Source of the DNA: JACCVG01 sp963790245
GTDB taxonomy: Bacteria > Actinomycetota > Thermoleophilia > Solirubrobacterales > Thermoleophilaceae
DNA length: 64,000 nt
Reading direction: 5' to 3'
Assembly (NCBI GenBank): GCA_963790245.1
Contig: CAWBNP010000002.1
Span: forward strand, 2,301,720 to 2,365,719
The translations under genes and the position numbers were made by a program. Shown piece by piece: positions 1 through 9,150 of this stretch; the first letter of the stretch is position 1, and the number at the start of each line of letters is the position of its first letter. A model generated the notes under the pieces. It saw only the letters and a program-made list of their open reading frames with translations. It ran no database searches and was not told the origin of the DNA.

Positions 1-298
1 GGCTGACGAGCCGCATCGGGGAGGTCGCGACGACATCGGCCGTCCGCTTGTCGCGCTCGACGACGCCCATCTCGCCGAAGTAGTCGCCCGGGCCGAGGCT
101 GGCGAGCTTCTCGCCCCCGCGCAGCACGTCAGCGGTGCCCTCCTCGATCGCGATCAGCTCATAGGAGTAGTCGCCCTCCTTGGTGAGGATCGTGCCCTCG
201 CCGACGGAGACCTCTTTCACGAACGGCGAGATGCTCTTGAGGTCCTCCTCGGACACGGCGGAGAAGAGCGGTAGTTGCTTCAGGCGGCCTACGTCCAT
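1..298 (-). CDS. Cyclic-nucleotide-binding (Crp-like) domain protein, 3' end outside the window
   Basis: The visible N-terminal 99 residues begin MDVGRLKQLPLFSAVSEEDL and run into a cNMP-binding beta-roll with the phosphate-binding-cassette-like stretch LGPGDYFGEMGVVERDKRTA. Members of this family bind cAMP or cGMP, or have lost ligand binding, and act either as DNA-binding regulators or as sensor modules of larger proteins; the output domain is beyond the left edge. The start is well supported by GGAGG seven bases upstream. It diverges from tRNA-Arg. Two more proteins of the same fold lie at 59.5-61.3 kb beside an adenylate cyclase, so cyclic nucleotide signalling is plausible, but a connection is inference. 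Confidence 0.8.
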   Translation of the reverse strand, partial: MDVGRLKQLPLFSAVSEEDLKSISPFVKEVSVGEGTILTKEGDYSYELIAIEEGTADVLRGGEKLASLGPGDYFGEMGVVERDKRTADVVATSPMRLVS

Positions 299-379
299 TC
301 GGTTTCCTCCCATGGGGTTAGCGCTGATCGGAAACCTAACCGACCCGGTAGCGGAGCGGCGAGCGATACTTACCGGACG

Positions 380-454
380 GCCCCCGTAGCTCAGTTGGAT
401 TAGAGCGAGGGACTTCTAATCCCTAGGTCGCAGGTTCGAATCCTGCCGGGGGCG
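380..454 (+). tRNA. tRNA-Arg (anticodon TCT)
   Basis: The acceptor arms GCCCCCG (380-386) and CGGGGGC (447-453) pair perfectly. The anticodon stem AGGGA/TCCCT encloses the loop CTTCTAA, giving anticodon TCT, and the T arm contains GGTTCGAATCC. The discriminator is G454 and no CCA is encoded. A GATACT hexamer at 365-370 is a plausible -10 box. Confidence 0.93.
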
Positions 455-515
455 TTGGCGGCCAGCCCGTCAGTTCTGGGGCGGCGGCGTGGAGCTGTGA
501 GTGAAGGTCAATCGT

Positions 516-1004
516 TCAGGTCAGCCAGATCAGCTCGAACCGCACGGTCCCGTCCTCGATCGTTGCGAGACCCATCGTCGGATGTGGTTGGCGACGCGGG
601 TCGGTGGGCGAGCCCGGATTGAAAATCTGAAATCCGCCACAGGTCTCGTGAAGGGGGATATGGGAGTGGCCAAAGACGACAGCATCGGCCGCGCCAAACC
701 GGCTCCTCAGCCGGTCAAGTCGCCCTCGCGCGGGTCCCGCATCATGGAGTACGGCGAGTTGCGCTCCAGCAAGGTCGAGCTCGAGCTCTCCGGGAAGGGT
801 CGATCGCAGATCCTCTGAGTCGACGTTCCCGTGCACCGCTGCCACCGGGACGCCGATGCTCTCGATCTCGTCCAGGACCGGGCGCCCGACGAAGTCTCCG
901 GCGTGCAGCAGCAAATCGGAGGACTCGATGATCTCGACACACCGCCCCGGGATCCGGCGAGGGCCGCGTGGCAGGTGGGTGTCAGAGATGATGGCCACGC
1001 GCAT
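516..1004 (-). CDS. YfcE/MJ0936-type metallophosphoesterase
   Basis: This is a 162-residue calcineurin-like phosphodiesterase, the usual length for the small YfcE/MJ0936 family, whose members hydrolyse phosphodiester bonds using two metal ions. The metal-binding motifs appear in order: SDTH near residue 8, HAGDF near 35, GNVD near 60 and GHSH near 113, followed by the NPGSPTDPRR signature near the C-terminus. The physiological substrate of the family is uncertain. It diverges from a small zinc-ribbon gene 18 bases away. A decayed copy of the C-terminal part of a related gene lies at 63088-63183. Confidence 0.88.
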   Translation of the reverse strand: MRVAIISDTHLPRGPRRIPGRCVEIIESSDLLLHAGDFVGRPVLDEIESIGVPVAAVHGNVDSEDLRSTLPGELELDLAGAQLAVLHDAGPARGRLDRLRSRFGAADAVVFGHSHIPLHETCGGFQIFNPGSPTDPRRQPHPTMGLATIEDGTVRFELIWLT

Positions 1005-1022
1005 GCGACATATATTGGGCGG

Positions 1023-1181
1023 GTGTCAACTCCCGTGTGTCCGTCGTGCGGTCAGCCGGCCAGCGAGGCGCTCAGCGGCGGCGACCCCGGTTTTGAGTGT
1101 CGCAACGAAGCCTGTCCGGAGTTTGGCCAGCCGATCCGCGTCGATGAGCCGCCACGACCCGAGCCACCAGGGCCGCGCTAG
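1023..1181 (+). CDS. Small zinc-ribbon protein
   Basis: A 52-residue reading frame starting with GTG carries CPSCGQ near residue 6 and CRNEAC near residue 26, an arrangement expected for a four-cysteine zinc ribbon, followed by a Pro/Arg-rich tail. It diverges from the phosphodiesterase, and the intervening 18 bases contain AT-rich TATATT. No function can be assigned. The cysteine spacing supports a real gene, but so short a frame in GC-rich DNA remains uncertain. Confidence 0.5.
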   Translation: MSTPVCPSCGQPASEALSGGDPGFECRNEACPEFGQPIRVDEPPRPEPPGPR

Positions 1182-1227
1182 CTTCCGGCGCGCCTAGCCG
1201 CACCTAGGCGGAGGCGCCGCTGGCCGA

Positions 1228-1233
1228 TACCCT
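1228..1233 (+). promoter_or_regulatory. -10 box TACCCT of a leaderless transcript
   Basis: TACCCT lies seven bases before the ATG at 1241. No ribosome binding site fits between them, so transcription probably starts at the A of the start codon. The same arrangement recurs at many other genes of the window. Confidence 0.5.
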
Positions 1234-1240
1234 GCCCACG

Positions 1241-2185
1241 ATGTCCACCTGTCTCGTCACCGGCGGCGCCGGCTTTCTCGGCTCCCACCTCTGCGAGCGG
1301 CTGCTCCAGCTCGGCAACCGCGTCATTTGCGTCGACAACCTCGAGACCGGGTCGCTGCGCAACATCGATCAGATCCGCAGCCCCGAGTTCGACTTCGAGA
1401 TGCTCGACATCACCTCGCATTTCGAGGTCGCCGGGCCGGTCGACTTCGTCTACCACCTGGCTTCGCCGGCGAGCCCGATCGACTACGCCCGTCTGCCGCT
1501 CCATACCCTGAAGGTCGGCGCCTACGGCACCCACAACTCGCTCGGCCTGGCGAAGATCAAGCGCGCTCGGTTCCTGCTCGCCTCGACCTCTGAGGTCTAC
1601 GGCGATCCGCAGATCCACCCGCAGCCCGAGTCCTACTGGGGCAACGTCAACCCGATCGGACCGCGCGGGGTCTACGACGAGGCCAAGCGGTATGCCGAGG
1701 CGCTGACGATGGCCTACTTCCGCCAGCAGGGCGTCGATACCGCGATCGTCCGGATCTTCAACACCTACGGCGCCCGGATGCGGCCGCACGACGGCCGCGC
1801 GGTTCCGACATTCATCCGCCAGGCGCTGACCGACAAGCCGCTGACCGTCTTTGGCGACGGTTCCCAGACACGCAGCTTCTGTTACGTCGATGACCTGATC
1901 CGCGGGCTGATCGCGCTCGCCGAATCCGGCCTGCACGACCCCGTCAACATCGGCAATCCCGACGAGCTGACCTTGCTCGAGATGGCCCAGCTGATTGTCG
2001 AGCTGACCGGCGCGCGCTCGGAGATCGTCTACGAGGCGCTGCCGATCGACGACCCCCAGATCCGCCAGCCCGACATCTCTCGCGCGCGAGACCTACTCGG
2101 CTGGGCGCCGGAGGTGAGCCTCCGCGACGGCCTGCGCGAGACGATTGACAGCTTCTCCGCCGGCCTCGACAGGACCGCGCTGTGA
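1241..2185 (+). CDS. UDP-glucuronate decarboxylase-like NAD-dependent epimerase/dehydratase
   Basis: This 314-residue short-chain dehydrogenase has the Rossmann motif GGAGFLGSHL at residues 8-17, the STSEVYGDP segment containing the catalytic Ser/Thr, and the active-site YDEAKRYAE (YxxxK). The sequence around the active site (ESYWGNVNPIGPRGVYDEAK) is typical of UDP-xylose synthases, which oxidise and decarboxylate UDP-glucuronate to UDP-xylose using bound NAD in the cytoplasm. The product would feed surface glycan synthesis. It is translationally coupled to the next gene. A dTDP-glucose dehydratase or another sugar epimerase is a less likely alternative. Confidence 0.85.
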   Translation: MSTCLVTGGAGFLGSHLCERLLQLGNRVICVDNLETGSLRNIDQIRSPEFDFEMLDITSHFEVAGPVDFVYHLASPASPIDYARLPLHTLKVGAYGTHNSLGLAKIKRARFLLASTSEVYGDPQIHPQPESYWGNVNPIGPRGVYDEAKRYAEALTMAYFRQQGVDTAIVRIFNTYGARMRPHDGRAVPTFIRQALTDKPLTVFGDGSQTRSFCYVDDLIRGLIALAESGLHDPVNIGNPDELTLLEMAQLIVELTGARSEIVYEALPIDDPQIRQPDISRARDLLGWAPEVSLRDGLRETIDSFSAGLDRTAL

Positions 2186-2475
2186 GCTCGGAGGCCAAGA
2201 ACCTCGAGGCGATCTCGAAGGCGATCGACGATCACAACAAGAACTGCCCGTTCCCCGCGCTGAGAATCCACATGAACCCGTTCGAGGTCGAGCGGCTCGG
2301 CTGGGAGACGATCCGCGGCCTGCCGATCGAGCCCGACCCCAACGTCGGTACCGGCGCCTTCCGGCTCGTCTGCGCTCGTGACGGCGATGGCTCCGAACTC
2401 GAGGAAAGCGTCGAGGCGGTCGCGGAGGATCTGGTGCCGGTCGGGCTGCCCGAGCCCGCGCGCCCCGCTCAGTAG
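2182..2475 (+). CDS. Conserved hypothetical protein
   Basis: A 97-residue soluble protein whose GTG start overlaps the stop of the upstream dehydratase (GTGA), which indicates co-translation. It has an acidic C-terminus and the motif MNPFEVERLGWETIRGLPIE. I do not recognise the family and see no signal peptide, membrane segment or metal motif. Stop-start overlap and codon use like its neighbours make it a real gene; its role could be linked to sugar nucleotide metabolism only by position. Confidence 0.7.
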   Translation: MSSEAKNLEAISKAIDDHNKNCPFPALRIHMNPFEVERLGWETIRGLPIEPDPNVGTGAFRLVCARDGDGSELEESVEAVAEDLVPVGLPEPARPAQ

Positions 2476-2510
2476 GGGCCAGGTCGGCCGCTGCTAGATT
2501 CGCCGCACGT

Positions 2511-2584
2511 GGTGGGCGTAGCTCAGTTGGTAGAGCTCTCGGTTGTGGTCCGAGTGGTCGCGGGTTCGAGTCCCGTCGCTCACC
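2511..2584 (+). tRNA. tRNA-His (anticodon GTG)
   Basis: The acceptor stem GTGGGCG (2512-2518) pairs with CGCTCAC (2577-2583) with one G-U pair. G2511 and C2584 form the additional G-1:C73 pair diagnostic of tRNA-His. The anticodon stem CTCGG/CCGAG encloses TTGTGGT, giving anticodon GTG. The half from the anticodon loop to just beyond the 3' end is repeated perfectly at 5020-5066. Confidence 0.94.
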
Positions 2585-2587
2585 CTC
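2541..2587 (+). repeat. 47-bp direct repeat, left copy (attL-like, inside tRNA-His)
   Basis: This segment from the tRNA-His anticodon loop to three bases past its 3' end is identical over 47 bases to 5020-5066. Such repeats arise when a tyrosine-recombinase element integrates into a tRNA gene and restores the intact tRNA on one side. Confidence 0.85.
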
Positions 2588-2747
2588 CAGAAGTGCCTGC
2601 CAAGGCGCACATTTAGGAGCCCCTGCCTCGGGTCGGTTACGAGTTGTGGCTCATAGATGGCTCAGATTGTCGGGCCGCTTGGGGAATTGGCCCGTCCTGG
2701 GTGCCATTCAGGCCAGGGGCCTAACCCACCCGACCTGACCATCTCAA

Positions 2748-2790
2748 GCAGGCAACCCGGAGCGCGTCCGCCGCGTTTCGGGTTGCCTGC
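2748..2790 (-). terminator. Stem-loop terminator downstream of the RTX gene
   Basis: GCAGGCAACCCG (2748-2759) and CGGGTTGCCTGC (2779-2790) form a perfect 12-bp stem with a 19-base loop, 15 bases past the stop of the leftward gene. No long T run follows, which is common in GC-rich actinobacteria. Confidence 0.65.
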
Positions 2791-2805
2791 CAAGCACATC
2801 CCGAG

Positions 2806-4737
2806 CTAGGGGATCGAGCGCGTCTCCCTACAACCCGCGCCGCCGGAGTCATCGCCAGAGCCGCCGAGACATGCGTCGTTGCGGCCAGCTCCGCCCTTGA
2901 GCGAGTCATCGCCGGAGTTGCCGGCGAGCTCGTCGCTGCCTGAGTTGCCTTCGAGCACGTCATCGTCGGCGCCACCGCGCAGATCGTCGCTTCCGTTATT
3001 ACCGACAATCGCGTCATCGCCGCCGTTACCGTTGATCTGATCGCCGGAGCCGCCGCCGCAGATCTGATCATCGCCGCCCAGACCCTCGATCTCGTCGCGT
3101 CCGCCAAGACCTGCGATCACGTCGTTGCCTGGGGTTCCGCGCAGGGTGTCATCGCCTCCTGTGCCGAGGATCGTCGCTTCCCGTCCACGGCAGAAGACGG
3201 GGTCTGGCTTCGGGGTCGTGGTGGTTGGAGTGGTGGTGGTTGGAGTGGTGGTGGTCGGGTCCGGCTCCGCGTTCGACTCGCAGGCGTTGCCTGTGCCGTC
3301 GTTGTCGCCATCGGCCTGACCGGGGTTGGCGACACCGGGGCAGTTGTCCGTGGAGTTCGGGACACCGTCACTATCGGAGTCCGGGACGCCACCGCCACCG
3401 CCACCGCCACCGCCACCGCCACCTGGCGTAGCTGGCTCGAGCTCGAAGGCGCCAATGTCATCGGCAGGGCCCTGTGGCCGCGAGATCCCGCGCTGATCGG
3501 CCGTCAGCGCAGTCTCGCCCTTGTCAATTGCGGGGCTGCCCACCAGCAGCGCGTGGGTCTCCGTCGTGCCCGGGGCGTTCAGCATCAGCGGCCCGAGCTT
3601 TGCGTCCTCGACGACCTGGTCGGTAGAGCCCGGGGCGGTCGAGAAGCCGCAGCTCGGCGTGCCGCCCGTCCCGGTCGCCTCGAGGTTGTTGCCCGCGGAG
3701 GTAGGGGTACCCGCGCAGTTGAACCCAACAATCGGCTCGGCGAGGATAGTGTTCTTCAGGGTCGTCGGCCCCGCAACGTTCAGGTTCGCCCCCTGCGCGG
3801 CAGAGTTGAAAGCGAGCGTCACGCTGTCGAGCAACGATCCCGATGTTGCTTCAAGGCCACCAGCGAACGAGGCGCCCGGAGAGGTGACGGTATTACCGCT
3901 GATCGTGGAGTTTTTGATCGCTACGGCGGAGACGGCTCCGACGCCGCCAGCGCCCGCGGCCCCACCCCCGCTCGCTGAGTTATCGCTGACCGTACTGTCG
4001 GTGATGGTCGCGGATCCGACCGTCCGCACACCGCCGCCAAAAGCGAAAGCGGTGGGCTCGGGTGCCGTGGTCTTATTGCCGTCGATGGTCGACCGCAATA
4101 TCGAGAGACCGTCCTCGGAGAGGATGCCGCCACCCGCAGCGGTCCCGTTTATCGAGGTCGTCACGGCCTCGTTGCGGATGATCTGCGAGTCCTCGATGGC
4201 CAGGGTGCCCCCGCCCCCGCTGAAAATCCCGCCACCGCCCGACGAACTGGTGGCGTTCACCGCCCTGTTGTCGCTGACCTGGACTCCGTCGAGTCTCAGT
4301 TCGCCGAACAACACAAAGATCGCGCCGCCATTCGGGGCGAAGCCTTTGGTGATCGTGATCTCCTTGAGAGTCGCCAAGCCGCCGACCTGAAGGAACACGC
4401 GCGTTTGATCGTCGCCCGAGATCGTCACGTCGCCCCCGCCGTCGATCGTGACGCCGTCTGAATCGTTCAAAGTCAGCTCGCTCGCGAGGGTGATCAGCGA
4501 GAGCCCGCTGGCGAACGTGATCGTATCCGGACCCACGGAGGCCGACGCCGCGGCGACGGCGTCGCGGAGCGTGCACGGCGGAGGACCTGGGTCGCAGGCG
4601 GCCGCGCTACCGACGGCCGGGTCCGTGCTGTCATCGACCGTAAATTCGGCCGCCGCGGCGGGAGCCGCAAGGATCAGCGCCCCGAGTGCCGCCAGAGTTC
4701 CGAACGCTCGTCTGATTCCGGTTCGCCGACGCAGCAT
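2806..4737 (-). CDS. Secreted beta-helix / thrombospondin type-3 / RTX calcium-binding protein
   Basis: This 643-residue protein starts with a signal peptide (two Arg-rich clusters, a hydrophobic core and an APAAAA-type cleavage site near residue 30). It is followed by a CSLREA-like segment with CTLRDAV, and a right-handed beta-helix region of about 350 residues ending in the SPAIDKG motif seen in choice-of-anchor/polymorphic proteins. Next come a poly-Gly stretch, a thrombospondin type-3 repeat (DSDSDGVPNSTDNCPG), a TTTTP linker and about seven RTX nonapeptides (GGDDQICGG, GGADDDVLEG). It is probably exported and calcium-stabilised, acting at the surface as an adhesin or matrix protein. GGGGGA lies just before the ATG. 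It is the only cargo between the tRNA-His repeats. Confidence 0.85.
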   Translation of the reverse strand: MLRRRTGIRRAFGTLAALGALILAAPAAAAEFTVDDSTDPAVGSAAACDPGPPPCTLRDAVAAASASVGPDTITFASGLSLITLASELTLNDSDGVTIDGGGDVTISGDDQTRVFLQVGGLATLKEITITKGFAPNGGAIFVLFGELRLDGVQVSDNRAVNATSSSGGGGIFSGGGGTLAIEDSQIIRNEAVTTSINGTAAGGGILSEDGLSILRSTIDGNKTTAPEPTAFAFGGGVRTVGSATITDSTVSDNSASGGGAAGAGGVGAVSAVAIKNSTISGNTVTSPGASFAGGLEATSGSLLDSVTLAFNSAAQGANLNVAGPTTLKNTILAEPIVGFNCAGTPTSAGNNLEATGTGGTPSCGFSTAPGSTDQVVEDAKLGPLMLNAPGTTETHALLVGSPAIDKGETALTADQRGISRPQGPADDIGAFELEPATPGGGGGGGGGGGGVPDSDSDGVPNSTDNCPGVANPGQADGDNDGTGNACESNAEPDPTTTTPTTTTPTTTTPKPDPVFCRGREATILGTGGDDTLRGTPGNDVIAGLGGRDEIEGLGGDDQICGGGSGDQINGNGGDDAIVGNNGSDDLRGGADDDVLEGNSGSDELAGNSGDDSLKGGAGRNDACLGGSGDDSGGAGCRETRSIP

Positions 4738-5019
4738 GGTTTTCCCCCATCTTGGATTAAGGTCGTTGCGGCTCTGATCCAGCGTTCGCGAGTAGAGCAG
4801 ATGGCGGAATCTCTGTCCAGCGGGGGCTAGGGCACCCGCTCGGTCCCGATGTCAGTTCGGTTGGCGGCCGAGCTTGGCCAGCACCACTGGGCATTTGCGT
4901 TCCAGCGCGACGACGATCTCCGTCCGGTCTCACCCGGTGCTGAACGCCAACGCTCGACGGATCCACCTGGAGCGTGACTGTGGACAACGCGGATCGCGGT
5001 CGCACCGTGACAGAGGCCG
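4738..5019. other. Right arm of the cassette without a recognised gene
   Basis: The 282 bases between the RTX gene start and the right tRNA repeat contain the upstream region of the leftward RTX gene. I found no credible coding frame with actinobacterial codon use and no integrase remnant. Confidence 0.5.
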
Positions 5020-5066
5020 GGTTGTGGTCCGAGTGGTCGCGGGTTCGAGTCCCGTCGCTCACCCTC
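5020..5066 (+). repeat. 47-bp direct repeat, right copy (partial tRNA-His, attR-like)
   Basis: Identical to 2541-2587. It holds only the anticodon loop, variable region, T arm and 3' acceptor strand; the bases immediately upstream do not complete a cloverleaf, so it cannot encode a functional tRNA. It ends seven bases from the stop of the leftward membrane-protein gene. Confidence 0.85.
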
Positions 5067-5072
5067 AGGTGT

Positions 5073-5465
5073 TCACGGCACCCGGCGCGACGGCGGCGGC
5101 GTGGCCGGAGCCACCTCGGTCGGCGTGCCCGCGGCGGTATCGGGACCGTCGGTGAGCACCTGCGCGGCCGCGCGGACACGGGTCCCGAGCGAGTTCCCGT
5201 GGGCGGAGGAGGGCGATGGGTGCTCGACGCCTGCCGAGCCCGACTTCGCGAGACCGCGGCTGATCATGTAACCGACCGTCACGACGATCACGAGCAGCCA
5301 CACACGGCCCGCCGGGAGTGCGTCGGGCCCTGGACCGCTGCCCGTGATCGCCCCCGCCAGAAGCAGACCCAGTACGACAACCACGAACGCCCAGAACTCG
5401 GTTGTGTGAAACGCCTGACGGGTCTCGGTTCGATACTCGTGGTGGTCCGGTTCGCTCGCGCTCAT
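5073..5465 (-). CDS. Two-segment membrane protein, paralogue of the 47.7-kb gene
   Basis: A 130-residue protein with a short cytoplasmic N-terminus (RQAFHTTEFWA), a hydrophobic segment at about residues 26-45, a second at about 54-70, then GLAKSG and a soluble C-terminus ending in a Pro-rich tail. A protein with the same plan and motifs (TKQAFKTTEFW, IGRGLAKSG, RVKAAAEVL) is encoded at 47662-48096. The family is not one I can name; the C-terminal RVRAAAQVL helix suggests a docking region. AGGAGCAGAG upstream serves as the ribosome binding site. It abuts the right tRNA-His repeat. Confidence 0.75.
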   Translation of the reverse strand: MSASEPDHHEYRTETRQAFHTTEFWAFVVVVLGLLLAGAITGSGPGPDALPAGRVWLLVIVVTVGYMISRGLAKSGSAGVEHPSPSSAHGNSLGTRVRAAAQVLTDGPDTAAGTPTEVAPATPPPSRRVP

Positions 5466-5565
5466 CTCTGCTCCTCGTTCCGTAGTTGCCCGGGCTCAGG
5501 TTTCCTACCCGAACGCCCCTCCCGCAAACGGCGTCGCGACGTTTGCCCTGTACGCGAGCTCTCGC

Positions 5566-5727
5566 CTAAGCGCGGCCGCCCCTCGTCCGAAATCGCGACC
5601 AGCCGATCCGCGCCAGCAGCACCGTGAGATCGGCGACCCCGCCCCAGAGCCGCCCGATCGGACCCGTATAGATCCACGCGAGCAACCGTTCTGCCGCTCC
5701 GCGGCGCAATCGAGCCCTCTCTGCCAT
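5566..5727 (-). CDS. Small conserved-looking protein (53 aa)
   Basis: This short frame begins MAERARLRRGAAERLLAW and continues IYTGPIGRLWGGVADL with a hydrophobic/amphipathic middle (residues about 16-42) and an Arg-rich tail. The Tyr-Thr-Gly-Pro turn followed by a glycine-rich helix resembles short, uncharacterised actinobacterial proteins I have seen annotated only as hypothetical; that resemblance is from memory. It diverges from tig with 26 bases between the starts, and the shared interval must hold both promoters. It probably associates with the membrane. Confidence 0.55.
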   Translation of the reverse strand: MAERARLRRGAAERLLAWIYTGPIGRLWGGVADLTVLLARIGWSRFRTRGGRA

Positions 5728-5753
5728 CGCCTTGTAAGTATCGTGGCTGCCCG

Positions 5754-7097
5754 ATGGCCGACGTGCTCACGACCAAGCGAACCGATCTCGATGACTCGCG
5801 CGTGCGCGTAGAGGTCGAAGTCGATCCGGGGTCGGTCGATTCGGCCGTCAACGACGCCGCGACCGCCCTTGGCCACGACCTCAAGCTGCCCGGATTCCGC
5901 AAGGGCAAGGTGCCCGCTCCTGTCGTCCTGCAGCGGATGGGCCGCGAGTCGGTGCTTGACGATGCGATCCGTCGGTCGCTTCCCAGCTGGTACGCCCAAG
6001 CCGTCTCCGCTGCGGGCATCGTGACGGTCGGCGACCCGAAGCTGGACCTCTCCGAGGTCCCCGAGAAAGGCGCGGCGCTGGCGTTCTCCTTCGAGGTCGC
6101 CGTACGACCCGTGGCGACGCTCGGCGACTACAGGGGGCTCGAGGTCGGCCGGCGCGAGCCGGCTGTCGATTCGGCCGTCGTCGACGCGGAGCTCGAGCGA
6201 ATGCGCGAGTCGATGGCCAAGCTCGAGACGGTGCGAGCGCGCTGCCGCCGAAGGCGATTACGTCGTGATCGACTTCGTCGGCAAGGTCGACGGCGAGCCT
6301 TTCGAGGGCGGCGATGCCCGCGGCTTCGTTCTCGAGCTCGGGTCCAATCGGCTGGTTGAGGGCTTCGAGCCCCAGCTCGAGGGCGCCTCGGCGGGCGACG
6401 CGCGCCTAGTCGAGGTGAGCTTTCCGGAGGAGTACCGGGCCGAGCACCTGGCCGGCAAGACAGCCATCTTCGAGGTCGACCTCAAGGAGGTCAAGGAGAA
6501 GGTCGTTCCCGAGCTCGACGATGACTTCGCGGTCGAGGCGGGTGGCTTCGACTCGCTCGAGGAGTTGCGCGCCGACCTCGAGTCGAAGGTGCTCGAGCAG
6601 GACGCGGCCAGCAGGTCGAGAACGAGTTTCGCGAGGCCGCGGTCGATGCGGCGGTCGCCGTGTCGAAGGTCGAGGTGCCGCACGACCTCGTCCACACCAA
6701 GGCGCACGAGATGTGGGGCGAGACCGCGCAGCGGCTCGCGGCCCAGGGTCTGGAACCCCAGCGCTACCTCGAGATGGTCGGGCAGAGCGAGGAGGAGTTC
6801 ATCACCGAGCACGAGGGTGACGCCGAACGCGCGCTGGCGCGCGAGAGCGTGCTCGCGGCGATCCTCGAGGCCGAGCAGATCGAGGTCTCGGAGCTCGAGG
6901 TGCTCGACGCGTTGCGCGCCGCGGCCGCCCAGACCGGCGCCGGCCAGAGCGACAAGGCGATTCGCCGCGCGCTCGAGCGCGCGCGTGACGCTGGACGCGA
7001 GGAGCTGCTGCTCGAGGACATCGGAATGCGCAAGGTCGTCGACTTGCTCGTCGAGTCGGCCAAGCCGATTCCGATCGAGCAGGTCGAAGGCTCGTGA
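5754..7097 (+). CDS. tig: Trigger factor, interrupted by two single-base frameshifts
   Basis: Trigger factor is the ribosome-associated chaperone and peptidyl-prolyl isomerase. Three consecutive segments in two reading frames together give a full-length protein of about 447 residues. The N-terminal ribosome-binding domain carries LPGFRKGKVP (family signature GFRxGKxP, residues about 44-53). The central FKBP domain has EGDYVVIDFVGKVDGEPF and GFEPQLEGA, and the C-terminal helical arms extend to 7097. Reading shifts are needed near 6233 (one extra base) and near 6606 (one missing base). Because the combined protein is intact and the gene is normally conserved, sequence error is more likely than a pseudogene. 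It lies directly upstream of clpP-clpX, the standard order. Confidence 0.85.
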
Positions 7098-7208
7098 GGA
7101 GCTCTGGACGCCCGATAAAAGCGAGCCGGAAGAGGCCAAGGAGATCTGGACTCCGGACTGGCCTGAAGCGCGCCTCTCGCACCTGGTCGGTCGCCCGCGG
7201 GTCCTAGA

Positions 7209-7214
7209 TACACT
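7209..7214 (+). promoter_or_regulatory. Possible -10 box TACACT upstream of clpP
   Basis: TACACT occurs 68 bases before the clpP ATG in the tig-clpP gap, and the same hexamer lies upstream of mreB and rplU. No clear -35 element is seen, so this is a weak call. Confidence 0.35.
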
Positions 7215-7282
7215 GGCCCGCACTGAAGGATTCGGACCCGACAAGCGAAACAAAGCGAGAGCCATGAGCCCACTTAGTCCCA

Positions 7283-7862
7283 ATGGTCGTCGAGCAGACC
7301 TCTCGCGGAGAGCGCGCCTTCGACATCTACTCCCGTCTGCTCAACGAGCGGATCGTCTTCCTCGGCACGCCGGTCACCGACGAGATCGCGAACCTGATCG
7401 TCGCCCAGCTGCTCCATCTTCAGGCCGAGGATCCCGACAAGGACATCTCGCTCTACATCAACTCGCCCGGCGGCTCGGTCTACGCGGGCCTCGCCATCTA
7501 CGACACGATGCAGTACATCAAGCCCGACGTGCAGACGATCTGCGTCGGCATCGCGATGTCGATGGGCGCGCTGCTGCTGTCGGGCGGTGCCCCGGGCAAG
7601 CGGCTTTCACTGCCGAACGCGAAGATCCTGATCCACCAGGTCTCCTCGAGCTTCCAGGGCCAGGCCTCCGACATCGAGATCCACGCACGCGAGATCATCG
7701 ACACGCGCCAGCGGCTCGACAAGATCCTCGCCAAGCACACCGGTCAGGAGCTCGACAAGGTCGCCAACGACACCGAGCGCGACTACTTCATGAGCGCCGA
7801 GGAAGCCGCCGACGTACGGCCTCATCGACAAGGTCATCACGAGCGTGGTAGCTCGAGCCCTG
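7283..7862 (+). CDS. clpP: ATP-dependent Clp protease proteolytic subunit, frameshifted near its end
   Basis: ClpP forms the tetradecameric serine protease chamber that works with ClpX. The first 177 residues read cleanly: RIVFLGTPV, INSPGGSVYAGLAIYDTM, the nucleophile in IAMSMGALLLS (Ser), the His in LPNAKILIHQ, and the catalytic Asp in the HAREIIDTR region. After EEAAD one base is extra near 7814, after which YGLIDKVITS completes the protein. In that frame no stop occurs before clpX; a second slip before TAG 7849 or TGA 7861 would end it, and TGA 7861 overlaps the clpX ATG. The exact C-terminus is therefore uncertain. Confidence 0.85.
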
Positions 7863-9143
<1,281 letters not shown>

Positions 9144-9150
9144 TCGATAC

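Larger units (their letters stand above)
2588..5066. mobile_element. Putative tRNA-His-integrated cassette of about 2.5 kb
   Basis: The segment is bounded on the left by the intact tRNA-His and on the right by a perfect 47-bp copy of the tRNA 3' half, the classical footprint of site-specific integration. Its only recognisable cargo is the secreted RTX/beta-helix protein. No integrase, relaxase or phage gene is visible, so it would be a decayed element, a satellite mobilised in trans, or a segment copied in by recombination. Bounds and repeat are seen directly; mobility is inferred. Confidence 0.6.

Noticed and set aside
3219..3422. GGTGGTTGGAGT-like and CCACCG tandem repeats
   Set aside because: They are inside the RTX gene and simply encode the TTTTP linker and the poly-Gly stretch.
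3521..4390. Long rightward frame rich in Pro/Ala/Val opposite the RTX gene
   Set aside because: It is antisense to a gene with signal peptide, beta-helix and clear domain motifs; its sequence is the low-complexity shadow of that gene.
4974..5627. 217-codon rightward frame across the right tRNA-His repeat
   Set aside because: Part of it is translated tRNA (SEWSRVRVPSL) and the rest is antisense to the membrane-protein gene; no protein-like composition.
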